From contig CALWXR010000020.1 of assembly GCA_944385535.1 (NCBI GenBank), positions 1 to 44,437 of the forward strand: a stretch of DNA of 44,437 nucleotides, given 5' to 3'. The translations under genes and the position numbers were made by a program. Below the pieces are notes generated by a model. The model was not told where the DNA came from and ran no database searches. It saw only the letters and a list, made by a program, of their open reading frames with translations. Every line of letters begins with the position of its first letter. The first letter of the stretch is position 1. Source of the DNA: an uncultured Oscillospiraceae bacterium (GTDB lineage Bacteria; Bacillota; Clostridia; Oscillospirales; Oscillospiraceae). Positions 23,891 through 31,008 of this stretch are shown here, piece by piece.

Positions 23891-24502
23891 TTACTTTAAA
23901 GAATCCGGTATTTTCCGGTCCCGGAAGTAAAACACCCGGTCATGCTCTCCAATGGGCCGCATCACCCGGCAAGGGGTTCCCGCCGCCACCACGTTGGCGG
24001 GGATGTCCCTGGTAACCACGCTGCCCGCGCCGATGACCGTATTATCCCCAATGGTCACCCCGGGCATAACCATGACTCCGGCCCCCAGCCAGCAGTTGCT
24101 GCCGATGCGCACAGGTATGTTATACTGCATGCCCTGGCGGCGAAGCTCCGGCAAAACAGGGTGGCCCGCGGTGGCAATGGTTACGTTGGGTCCGATCATG
24201 GTGTAATCTCCAATATAAATATGGGTATCGTCCACCAATGTCAGGTTGAAGTTGGAATATACAAACTTTCCCAAATGGACATGCTTGCCGCCGAAGTTGG
24301 CGTACAGGGGGGACTCTATATAAGTCCCCTCCCCTACTTCCGCGAACATCCGGCAAAGCATCTGCTCCCTCTCCTGGGCACGGACATGGGGAATCTCATT
24401 GTAGCGGCGCAGATTGTCCAGCAGAACCATTTGCTCCTCCATGATGGCCGGATCGGAAGGCAGATACAGCTGGCCGTTGTGCTGCTTTTCTTTGTTGTCC
24501 AT
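23891..24502 (-). CDS. Sugar O-acetyltransferase (NodL/LacA/Maa group)
   Basis: 203 aa left-handed beta-helix acetyltransferase. The hexapeptide repeats are seen in VHLGKFVYSNFNLTLVDD, IYIGDYTMIGPNVTIATAG and VMVMPGVTIGDNTVIGAGSV. The catalytic His lies in ATAGHPVLPELR. It transfers acetyl from acetyl-CoA to a sugar such as maltose or a galactoside; the true substrate is unknown. It starts 4 nt after the aminopeptidase stop and is probably co-transcribed with it. Confidence 0.92.
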   Translation of the reverse strand: MDNKEKQHNGQLYLPSDPAIMEEQMVLLDNLRRYNEIPHVRAQEREQMLCRMFAEVGEGTYIESPLYANFGGKHVHLGKFVYSNFNLTLVDDTHIYIGDYTMIGPNVTIATAGHPVLPELRRQGMQYNIPVRIGSNCWLGAGVMVMPGVTIGDNTVIGAGSVVTRDIPANVVAAGTPCRVMRPIGEHDRVFYFRDRKIPDSLK

Positions 24503-24506
24503 ATGC

Positions 24507-25730
24507 TCAGAACGCCCAGTTGCCGCCGCGGAAGATGGGAACCACCTTGCCGTCGGCGCAGATGGCGTCGATGTTCAGGCTGTCGCAGCCGATCATAAAA
24601 TCCTCGTGGATCATGGAATCGTTGACGCCAAGCTGGCGGCACTCTTCCAGAGTCTTGTTTTCAAAGTCCCGGATGGTGTCGGCAAAGCCCATGCCCAGCG
24701 CCAGATGGCAGGCGGCGTTCTCGTCAAACAGGGTGTTATAGAACAGGATGCCGCTTTCGCTGATGGGGCTCTTCTGGGGAACCAGGGCGCACTCGCCCAG
24801 GTAAGCGGCCCCTTCGTCCATGGAGATCATGGTGTTCAGCAGTTCCTCCCCCTTTTCCGCCTTGGCTTCCACCGCCTTGCCCTTTTCAAATCGGATGGAG
24901 AAGTTCTCGATCAGCTGTCCCTGATAGCTCAGAGGCTTGGTGGAGTAGACAATTCCCTCCGCCTGGCCCCGCATAGGGGAGATGAAGCACTCCTCGGTGG
25001 GAATGTTGGGGTTGAAATAGATGCCCTGGAGGCTGGTGTCTCCGCCGCCCCGCCAGCAGCCCTCGGGAATCATGCCCACGGTCAGGTCGGTGCCGTTATC
25101 GGCGGTATAGTGCAGCTTCTGAATGCCCAGACTGTTCAGGTAGTCGCACCGGGCCTTCATATTCCCATTGTGCTTCTCCCATTCGGCAATGGGATCCTCG
25201 GTGACCCGGGAGGTGAACAGAATGGCCTCCCACAGCTTCTTCATCGCAGCGCTGGTGCGCATGCCGGGGAACACCTTCTTGGCCCAGGCAGCTCCGGGAA
25301 CGGCGGCGATGCACCACTGCTCTCTGTTCTCCCGGCGATCCCGGTAGGGCTTCAGGATGGGGTAAGCCAGCTGATGGGCCTTGGCCATCTTCTCCATATT
25401 GATGCCCTTCAGACCGTCGGGGTCTTCCGAGATCAAATGGATCCGGCAGGGCAAAGCCTGGCAGTAATGCTCCTGACGGGCCTTCTCCCATTCCTTCACG
25501 TGGCCCAGATTCTTCACAGTCTGGTAGCGGTAGTGAAGCTTGGTCAGGGGCTGATAGCTCCACTGGACGGTCACTTCCTTGGCCTTGGCCTTGTAGCACT
25601 CCTCCACCACCATCTGAACGAACTCCGGCTGATCCAGGTCCGCGTAGATCAGAACCTCCTGCCCCTTCTGGACATTCACGCCGCAGCGGACGATCAGCTG
25701 GGCGTATTTTCTCAATACGGTTTTCTTCAT
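24507..25730 (-). CDS. M29-family aminopeptidase
   Basis: 407 aa, the length of AmpS/PepS/aminopeptidase T enzymes, which are cytoplasmic dinuclear metallo-aminopeptidases. Seen: RCGVNVQKGQEVLIYADLD at the N-terminus, HYTADNGTDLTVGM, NIPTEECFISPMRGQAEG (metal-binding Glu), LGECALVPQKSPIS (Glu) and the C-terminal IHEDFMIGCDSLNIDAI (His and Asp). The promoter is at 25768-25796, back to back with the methyltransferase gene, with a shared dyad over both -35 boxes. Confidence 0.93.
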   Translation of the reverse strand: MKKTVLRKYAQLIVRCGVNVQKGQEVLIYADLDQPEFVQMVVEECYKAKAKEVTVQWSYQPLTKLHYRYQTVKNLGHVKEWEKARQEHYCQALPCRIHLISEDPDGLKGINMEKMAKAHQLAYPILKPYRDRRENREQWCIAAVPGAAWAKKVFPGMRTSAAMKKLWEAILFTSRVTEDPIAEWEKHNGNMKARCDYLNSLGIQKLHYTADNGTDLTVGMIPEGCWRGGGDTSLQGIYFNPNIPTEECFISPMRGQAEGIVYSTKPLSYQGQLIENFSIRFEKGKAVEAKAEKGEELLNTMISMDEGAAYLGECALVPQKSPISESGILFYNTLFDENAACHLALGMGFADTIRDFENKTLEECRQLGVNDSMIHEDFMIGCDSLNIDAICADGKVVPIFRGGNWAF

Positions 25731-25767
25731 GGGTTTTGCTCCTTACTTTCAAGTTTCGTCTTGGCTT

Positions 25768-25796
25768 ATACTACCAGATTTTGCCCGATCCGTCAA
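25768..25796 (-). promoter_or_regulatory. Sigma-A promoter of the aminopeptidase gene
   Basis: Minus strand: TTGACG (25791-25796), 17 nt, TAGTAT (25768-25773). Its -35 box touches the dyad at 25795-25813. Confidence 0.65.
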
Positions 25797-25813
25797 TGAT
25801 TGTTGCAATCATT
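25795..25813. promoter_or_regulatory. 8-bp perfect dyad over divergent -35 boxes, possible operator
   Basis: AATGATTG, spacer TTG, CAATCATT. It covers the plus-strand -35 TTGCAA (25803-25808) and reaches the minus-strand -35. A bound repressor could silence both directions. The regulator is unknown. Confidence 0.5.
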
Positions 25814-25831
25814 TCAAAAATCGTTTATAAT
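25803..25831 (+). promoter_or_regulatory. Sigma-A promoter of the homocysteine methyltransferase gene
   Basis: TTGCAA (25803-25808), 17 nt, TATAAT (25826-25831). The leader is only about 25 nt, too short for a SAM riboswitch. Confidence 0.75.
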
Positions 25832-25863
25832 GCCTGTATATTTTTTGCGGGAGGTCGCCGGAT

Positions 25864-26733
25864 ATGCTGACAAAAGAGGAGCTCATACAAAAAATATCCC
25901 AGGGCCTGGGGCTGCTGGACGGGGCTACCGGCTCCAACCTGCGGGCTGTGGGCATGCCCAAGGGCTGCTGCACAGAGCAGTGGGTGCTGGAGCATCCGGA
26001 GCCTTTGGTTTCCTTGCAGCGCCGGTATGCCCAGGCCGGCAGTCAGATCATTTACGCTCCCACCTTTCAGGCTCAGCCCATTGCCCTGAAACAGGTAGGG
26101 CTGGAGGCTCAGACGGAAAAGGTCAACGAGGCCCTGGTTTCTTTAAGCCGGTCAGCCGCCCCCGGGTGCCTGATCGCGGGAGACCTGACCACCCTGGCCA
26201 CCTTCTGCGACAGCTGGGATCCGGACTGCTTTGATCTTCTGGTGGAAAACTACCGCCGCCAGATCCGGGGTCTGATCGGCGGCGGAGTGGATCTGCTGGT
26301 GGGAGAGACCCTTCTTTATCAGCAGGAGGCGGAGGCCATCCTCTGCGCCGCGGAACTGGAAGGGGCCGGGGCGGCCATGTACTCCTTCACCATGCAGCCG
26401 GACGGCTCCCTGTTCTCCGGGGCCGACGCCGGGAAGGCGCTGAAGGAATTGGAGGACGCGGGAGCCGCCGCCGTAGGCTTTAACTGCGTGGCGGCGGATA
26501 TGATGACCCCTTACCTGGTATCCAAGCTGCGCCGGTATGTGAAGATCCCCCTGATCTGCAAGCCCAACGCCGGGATCCCCACCATCGACGAAAGCGGCGC
26601 CGCCGTTTACGCCCAGACTCCGGAGGAATTTGCCGGGATCATGGCCCAGTGCCGCCAAAACGGCGCGGATCTGCTGGGCGGCTGCTGCGGCACCACCCCG
26701 GAGCATATCGCCGCCCTGAATCACGTCCTTTAA
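25864..26733 (+). CDS. Homocysteine S-methyltransferase family protein
   Basis: 289 aa, one domain. The N-terminal LLDGATGSNLRAVGM, the Cys in VGFNCVAAD (zinc ligand 1) and the C-terminal GGCCGTTPEHIAAL (zinc ligands 2 and 3) are all present, so the enzyme should be active. It corresponds to the homocysteine-binding module of MetH; no folate, B12 or activation domain is fused, so the methyl donor could be S-methylmethionine, a corrinoid protein encoded elsewhere or another donor. GGGAGG precedes the ATG. A terminator follows at 26741-26767. Confidence 0.92.
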   Translation: MLTKEELIQKISQGLGLLDGATGSNLRAVGMPKGCCTEQWVLEHPEPLVSLQRRYAQAGSQIIYAPTFQAQPIALKQVGLEAQTEKVNEALVSLSRSAAPGCLIAGDLTTLATFCDSWDPDCFDLLVENYRRQIRGLIGGGVDLLVGETLLYQQEAEAILCAAELEGAGAAMYSFTMQPDGSLFSGADAGKALKELEDAGAAAVGFNCVAADMMTPYLVSKLRRYVKIPLICKPNAGIPTIDESGAAVYAQTPEEFAGIMAQCRQNGADLLGGCCGTTPEHIAALNHVL

Positions 26734-26740
26734 TATTTGA

Positions 26741-26767
26741 GCCGCCCCGGCAGCGGGGCGGCTTTTT
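26741..26767 (+). terminator. Terminator of the homocysteine methyltransferase gene
   Basis: GCCGCCCCG (26741-26749), loop GCAG, CGGGGCGGC (26754-26762), TTTTT. It starts 7 nt after the stop. Confidence 0.93.
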
Positions 26768-26825
26768 GTTGTGGCTATCAACTTCTGTTTTTCCTGAAAT
26801 TTCATGGTTTGACCCGGGTTTTCTA

Positions 26826-26854
26826 TTGCCAATTTTGTTGCTTTTTGATATAAT
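26826..26854 (+). promoter_or_regulatory. Sigma-A promoter placed for a leaderless transcript
   Basis: TTGCCA (26826-26831), 17 nt, TATAAT (26849-26854). The predicted start is at about 26861, two or three bases before the ATG at 26864, and no Shine-Dalgarno sequence is present. Confidence 0.6.
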
Positions 26855-26863
26855 CCTATTGCT

Positions 26864-28285
26864 ATGAAAAACAGAATTCATCTTTATGTCAGCAGAAAAA
26901 ATCTGCTGACCTGGTTGATGGCGTTTTGCATGACAGCCTCGGCAGTGGCCCGCATTGGGATCGTCTGTTTGAAAGGGTCAGACGGATCCGCGCATCTGTG
27001 GAGCCAAATTCTCCTGCCAGCAGCGGCTGCCCTGCTGTATCTCGCCATTGCCCTGGGAAGCGGCGAATCCTTCTTCCATAAGACTGCCATCCCCGTATGG
27101 ATGATGGCCCTGTATGCCGGTCTATGGGTCCAAAGCAACCTGTCCGGCAGGCTCCTTTTAATCCTGTTCTGGCTGTCCTTGTTCCTTCTGGCCTACCTGT
27201 ATACGGACATCACCGCCGGTCATCGTCCCCGTCTTATCTTCCTTCTGGCGCCCCTGTCCCTGATCCCCATGGCCGTCATCGGCTACTACTGCCGGGCCGC
27301 CTTGCTTGCGCCGGACTGGAAGATGCTGCTGCCGGTGCTGCCGGATGTGCTGATGCTGGCAGGATTGCTCCTGGTGGTATTTGCCGTCCGCGTCCACCCT
27401 GCCGGGGAGTATCACCCCACCTGGGGCGATCGCAGCGACGGCCGCCGGGTCCGCACGCTGCCCCCTATGTCCCAGGTGTCTCCCTATATCATGGTCACCC
27501 GGAACACCTCCACCAACTTCTTTGAGGATTCCTTCGAGATCAGCCATGTGGATCGATACATCCGTCAGAAGCGCCGGGAGGGTCTGACCAGCTTCGGCAT
27601 CACCCATGTGCTGCTGGCCTGCTACACCCGGGCCCTTTGTAAATATCCCGCTCTGAACCGGTTCCTCTCCGGTCAGAAGGTCTATTCCCGTGGCGAGGAC
27701 ATTCAGTACTGCATGACCATCAAAAAGGAAATGTCCGCCGACGCACCGGACACGGTGATCAAGGTACACCTGAGCCCCAGAGACACCGCCGATGATGTGT
27801 ACCACAAGCTGCAAGCCGCCATTGACGAAGTAAAGCGCTCTTCCGCCCTGGATTCCAGCTTTGACGCCACCGCCGGCGCGTTGAATCTGATCCCCGGAGT
27901 GGTGCTGAAATTCGCTGTGTGGCTGTTAAAGCTTTTGGATTATTTCGGTCTGCTTCCCAAGTTTTTGCTGGAGGTCAGCCCCTTCCACGGCTCTCTGTTC
28001 TTTACCTCCATGGGAAGCCTTGGAATTCCGCCCATTTATCACCACCTGTATGACTTCGGCAACCTGCCGGTATTCGGCGCCTTCGGCATGAAGCGCAAGG
28101 CGGTGGAGGTGAAGGAGGACGGAAGCCTTGTCCTGCGCAAATATGTGGATGTGAAATTCACCATGGACGAGCGGATCGTGGACGGCTACTATTACGCCGC
28201 CTTCTTCAAGCACTATAAGCGCATTTTGCAGCATCCGGAGATCCTGGACACGCCTCCGGAAGAAGTTCTTAAGGATATCGACTGA
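26864..28285 (+). CDS. Six-TM membrane protein fused to an E2/CAT-fold acyltransferase-like domain
   Basis: 473 aa. Residues 1 to about 175 hold about six membrane helices (for example VWMMALYAGLWVQS, LLLILFWLSLFLLAYL, LPDVLMLAGLLLVVFAV). From about 190 a domain like the catalytic part of 2-oxoacid dehydrogenase E2 follows: LPPMSQVSPYIMVTRN, GITHVLLACYTRALCKYPALN, SPFHGSLFFTSMGSLGIPP and, near the C-terminus, MDERIVDG. In E2 this motif is DHRxxDG; here residue 436 is Glu in place of the catalytic His. No lipoyl domain or partner E1/E3 genes are present. Stand-alone versions of this domain are, from memory, often annotated as E2 in gut Clostridia. The biotin ligase gene begins 2 nt after the stop. 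Confidence 0.75.
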   Translation: MKNRIHLYVSRKNLLTWLMAFCMTASAVARIGIVCLKGSDGSAHLWSQILLPAAAALLYLAIALGSGESFFHKTAIPVWMMALYAGLWVQSNLSGRLLLILFWLSLFLLAYLYTDITAGHRPRLIFLLAPLSLIPMAVIGYYCRAALLAPDWKMLLPVLPDVLMLAGLLLVVFAVRVHPAGEYHPTWGDRSDGRRVRTLPPMSQVSPYIMVTRNTSTNFFEDSFEISHVDRYIRQKRREGLTSFGITHVLLACYTRALCKYPALNRFLSGQKVYSRGEDIQYCMTIKKEMSADAPDTVIKVHLSPRDTADDVYHKLQAAIDEVKRSSALDSSFDATAGALNLIPGVVLKFAVWLLKLLDYFGLLPKFLLEVSPFHGSLFFTSMGSLGIPPIYHHLYDFGNLPVFGAFGMKRKAVEVKEDGSLVLRKYVDVKFTMDERIVDGYYYAAFFKHYKRILQHPEILDTPPEEVLKDID

Positions 28286-28287
28286 AT

Positions 28288-29085
28288 ATGAAAGAGGAAA
28301 TCTTAAGACATTTATCCCCGGAATACCCCTGGAAGGATCGATTTCACTGGTATCCGGAGCTGGATTCCACCAATGACCGGTTAAAGATCCTGTCCCGGGA
28401 AGGCGCTCCCCAGGGCACGGTGCTCATTGCCGGCCGGCAGACCGGAGGCCATGGGCGCATGGGCAGAAGCTTTCTCTCCCCCGGTGGGATGGGCGTGTAC
28501 TTAAGCATCCTCCTGCGGCCCCAATGCGGCCCCCAGGCGCTGATGCACCTGACCTGCGCCACGGCGGTGGCCATGTGCGATGCGGTGGAAGCCGCCGCCG
28601 GATTCCGGCCCGGGATCAAATGGACCAACGATCTGGTCTGTGGCGGAAAGAAATTGGGGGGCATTTTGACGGAATTGATCCTTTCCCCCCAGGGCAGCCT
28701 GGAAGGAGCCATCATCGGCATTGGCATCAACTGCTGTCAGCAGGCCCGGGATTTTCCCGAGTCGCTTCAATCCATCGCCCAGTCCCTTTCCATGGTTTCC
28801 GGAAAGACTGTAAATCCCGCCCATGTGGCAGCCGCCATGATGGAAGCGCTGTACCGTATGGATGGAACCCTGCTGACAGACCACGAGCAAACCTTGCAGC
28901 GATACCGCCGGGACTGCGTCACCATCGGCCGGGAGATCAGCCTGCTCCGTTCCGACGCCGTCCGCCACGGCACCGCCCTGGATGTGGACGACAGCGGCGC
29001 TCTGGTGGTTCGCTTCCCGGACGGAAGCATTGAAGCCGTAAACTCCGGCGAAGTCAGCGTCCGGGGCATGTACGGCTACCTCTGA
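28288..29085 (+). CDS. birA: Biotin--[acetyl-CoA-carboxylase] ligase
   Basis: 265 aa. The catalytic domain is complete: YPELDSTNDRLK, the biotinyl-AMP loop GRQTGGHGRMGRSF, KWTNDLVCGGKKLGGIL and IGIGINC, with a C-terminal SH3-like domain ending in SGEVSVRGMYGYL. The N-terminal HTH of regulatory BirA is missing, so it is a group I ligase that cannot act as a repressor. It loads biotin on carboxylase or decarboxylase subunits. Translation is probably coupled to the upstream fusion gene. Confidence 0.95.
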   Translation: MKEEILRHLSPEYPWKDRFHWYPELDSTNDRLKILSREGAPQGTVLIAGRQTGGHGRMGRSFLSPGGMGVYLSILLRPQCGPQALMHLTCATAVAMCDAVEAAAGFRPGIKWTNDLVCGGKKLGGILTELILSPQGSLEGAIIGIGINCCQQARDFPESLQSIAQSLSMVSGKTVNPAHVAAAMMEALYRMDGTLLTDHEQTLQRYRRDCVTIGREISLLRSDAVRHGTALDVDDSGALVVRFPDGSIEAVNSGEVSVRGMYGYL

Positions 29086-29178
29086 TACTTTTTCTTGAAT
29101 AATTCAATCAAGAAGGCATCGCCTTGGGGCGCTGCCGAATATGTGATTTTCGGAATGGAAAGTCACATATCCCCGTCT
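29086..29178. other. Intergenic, small inverted repeats
   Basis: TTCTTGA and TCAAGAA (29091-29114) may form a weak terminator for birA. ATATGTGA (29139-29146) and TCACATAT (29163-29170) form an 8-bp dyad with a 16-nt spacer, of unknown role. No coding sequence is supported. Confidence 0.4.
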
Positions 29179-29963
29179 CATAGGATTCTCTAACGAAATT
29201 CTTTCATCCTAATGTTCTAAATGAGCAAATTCAAATTGTACACAAATTGCAGATAAAGGAAGCAGCCAAAGGCCCCCTTGTGTAAAGGGGGCTGTCACGG
29301 CGAAGCCGTGACTGGGGGATTGACGCGGCGGGGCGCTTCCCTTTTCGCCGGAGTGGGGGCGAATTCGCAGCATTTCACTGCACAATCCCTCAGCCCCTGC
29401 GGGCCAGCTCCCTTTACACTTTTGGAGCCTTGGGGGAGCTCCCGCTCCAGTGCAATTCCGAAATTGTGTGTTTTTCAAATCTGCTCATTTAGAGATCCTA
29501 ATGGATAAAAGATTTCATGCTTATCTGGCTAACTCAGCTTCCGCAAAAAACCAGGTTTTTGTCAGAAAGTATGCCGCCAAACCCGGGAAAGATTTGGTCC
29601 CTCCCTCGTCCAAGTGCTCCCCTACCCTGCCGGGGGCCTTCCTTTCTTGTCTCGGCAAGAAAGGAAGCAAAGAAGCCGACCGGGGAGGCGCTGAACGCTG
29701 GCCAGCTCCCGCGCCAGAGCCGCCCTCCCCGGACCCCTCCCGGCGCGCACTTGGTAAGCGCTGGTATACCCTTTCGCCGCCGAATGGGTGCGGTGCCCGA
29801 ATCGGTACGCAGCATCCCAATCACTGCCCAGCCTTAAGCCCGCCATTTTTCAGGGAAGCTCGGAGGAACCAACGAACATTCCTCTCTCACCGGCACTGGC
29901 TGAGCCTTTGCTGAACAAAGTCGATAAGCATAAAAGATTTTAAAAGAGAATCCGTATGATATG
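29179..29963. repeat. 415-bp structured repeat, copy 2, with flanking arms and a nested MITE
   Basis: The core (29517-29931) has the length and ends of copy 1: ATGCTTATC (29517-29525) and GATAAGCAT (29923-29931), with the same 12-bp hairpin and GC-rich stem. Outside it, CATAGGATTCTCT (29179-29191) on the left and GAGAATCCGTATG (29946-29958) on the right form an outer inverted arm related to the one before copy 1 (3886-3902). The left arm is split by the insertion at 29215-29494. A further 11-bp direct repeat ATAAAAGATTT flanks the core (29505-29515, 29930-29940). Confidence 0.75.
29215..29494. mobile_element. 280-bp MITE with a 9-bp target-site duplication
   Basis: The perfect direct repeat ATCCTAATG lies at 29206-29214 and 29495-29503. 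The ends are inverted: TTCTAAATGAGCA (29215-29227) against TGCTCATTTAGAG (29482-29494), 12 of 13 matching, with further imperfect pairing inward. The body carries GTGTAAAGGGGGCTG and a matching CAGCTCCCTTTACAC, and GTCACGGCGAAGCCGTGAC, a pattern seen from memory in many gut Clostridia. There is no transposase; mobility would need one from elsewhere in the genome. Confidence 0.85.
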
Positions 29964-29990
29964 TTTCTTACATTGTTCAAGAATTGTTTC

Positions 29991-30019
29991 TTGCTTTTTC
30001 CCGGCATATTGGTTATACT
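29991..30019 (+). promoter_or_regulatory. Sigma-A promoter of the small membrane protein
   Basis: TTGCTT (29991-29996), 17 nt, TATACT (30014-30019). A dyad CAAGAA-TTGT-TTCTTG (29978-29993) overlaps the -35 box. The outer arm of the repeat ends only 33 nt upstream of the -35 box. Confidence 0.65.
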
Positions 30020-30061
30020 TAGAAATAGAAGAAAAAATAATTATCTGGAGGTCATTTTATT

Positions 30062-30388
30062 ATGAAAGCTCTGACGAAAATCGTTAAGATTCTCACCGTC
30101 TTGGCCGCCGTTGCCGGGGCCGTCTATGTTGTCGCCACCTATGGCGAGCAGATTGTGGCCTGGGCCAAGAAGGTTCTTGCGTCCTTCCCCAAGTGTCCCA
30201 GCTGCTGCGAGTCTGCTCCCCAGGCCCAGGAAGTTCCTGTAGCCCAGGCTGTTTCCGAGGAAGCCGTGGAAGAAGCGCCTGCCGCCGTGGAAGTTCCCGC
30301 GGAAGAAGCCGCTGTGGAAACCCCTGTCCCCGAGATCCTGGTTTCCGAAAATGAACCCGTAGCCGACGAAGCGGATTTCGCCGAGTGA
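30062..30388 (+). CDS. Small membrane-anchored protein with an acidic low-complexity tail
   Basis: 108 aa. A short basic start (MKALTKIVK) leads to a membrane segment (about residues 9-28, ILTVLAAVAGAVYVVATYG), then AWAKKVLASFPKCPSCCES with three Cys, and a tail of about 55 residues rich in Glu, Ala, Val and Pro. I do not recognise a family. CTGGAGG lies about 10 nt before the ATG. It is a single-gene unit between a good promoter and a strong terminator, so it is likely well expressed. The Cys cluster could bind metal or form disulfides; this is inference. Confidence 0.75.
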   Translation: MKALTKIVKILTVLAAVAGAVYVVATYGEQIVAWAKKVLASFPKCPSCCESAPQAQEVPVAQAVSEEAVEEAPAAVEVPAEEAAVETPVPEILVSENEPVADEADFAE

Positions 30389-30432
30389 TTTTCAAATCAG
30401 GTTCGTACCATTAACTGCTGAATCTATAATAT

Positions 30433-30474
30433 GCCGCGGCTGAAATCCCAGAAGCTTCAGCCGCGGCGTTTTTT
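30433..30474 (+). terminator. Terminator after the small membrane protein
   Basis: GCCGCGGCTGAA (30433-30444) and TTCAGCCGCGGC (30456-30467) form a perfect 12-bp stem followed by G and six T. Confidence 0.95.
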
Positions 30475-30661
30475 CAAGGGAACTTTATTCTCCTTGCTCA
30501 AATTAATTGACGAATCCGATTCCATATTCATTTCACGCACCCCTGAACACAGATCCGCCTTTCATTGTGTATGTCGTTATTATTATACGATAAAAATGAT
30601 TAAATTGCAACGATTTATCAAAGTATAATTTGCGAAAAACACAACGTAAGGAATGAGGATC

Positions 30662-30967
30662 GTGAAAGATATTCTTGCGGCTATAACCACATATCGGGAA
30701 GAAAGAGGCTGGACGGAGTATCAGCTTGCAGAGCGCTCCGGCTTGCCTCAGTCCACCATATCTTCCTGGTATCGAAAAAACATGGTGCCAACGATCCCCT
30801 CTCTTGAGAAAATCTGCACTGCTTTTGGCATTACGTTGTCTCAGCTGTTCGCAGAGGGGGATACGCCCGTTTCTCTGACGGAATCCCAGCAAAAACTGCT
30901 GGAGCGTTGGTCCAGACTGAGTGAAGAAAAGCAAGCTGTCATCTTCGACCTGATCGATAAAATGTAA
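30662..30967 (+). CDS. XRE-family transcriptional regulator
   Basis: About 101 aa. The Cro/CI helix-turn-helix is TEYQLAERSGLPQSTISSWY (about residues 18-37), followed by IPSLEKICTAFGITLSQLF. A short C-terminal helix (LLERWSRLSEEKQAVIFDLI) is usual for this small Firmicute group. I prefer GTG 30662, with AAGGA 9 nt upstream, over the ATG at 30653, which abuts it. AT-rich DNA upstream has a TATAAT (30624-30629) and an inverted GATAAA/TTTATC pair (30589-30619) that could be its own operator. Confidence 0.87.
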   Translation: MKDILAAITTYREERGWTEYQLAERSGLPQSTISSWYRKNMVPTIPSLEKICTAFGITLSQLFAEGDTPVSLTESQQKLLERWSRLSEEKQAVIFDLIDKM

Positions 30968-30995
30968 AAAAGCCGCCGGGGGTCCGGCGGCTTTT
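30966..30995. terminator. Bidirectional terminator between the XRE gene and ackA
   Basis: AAAAGCCGCCGG (30968-30979) and CCGGCGGCTTTT (30984-30995), loop GGGT. It stands 1 nt after the XRE stop and 14 nt from the ackA stop on the other strand. Confidence 0.92.
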
Positions 30996-31008
30996 ATTTG
31001 AAAATTGC

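Noticed and set aside
25800..25863. SAM-dependent riboswitch before the homocysteine methyltransferase
   Set aside because: The predicted leader is only about 25 nt; no conserved SAM-box elements are seen.
26864..28285. True 2-oxoacid dehydrogenase E2 subunit
   Set aside because: There is no lipoyl domain, the catalytic His is Glu, and E1 and E3 genes are absent nearby.
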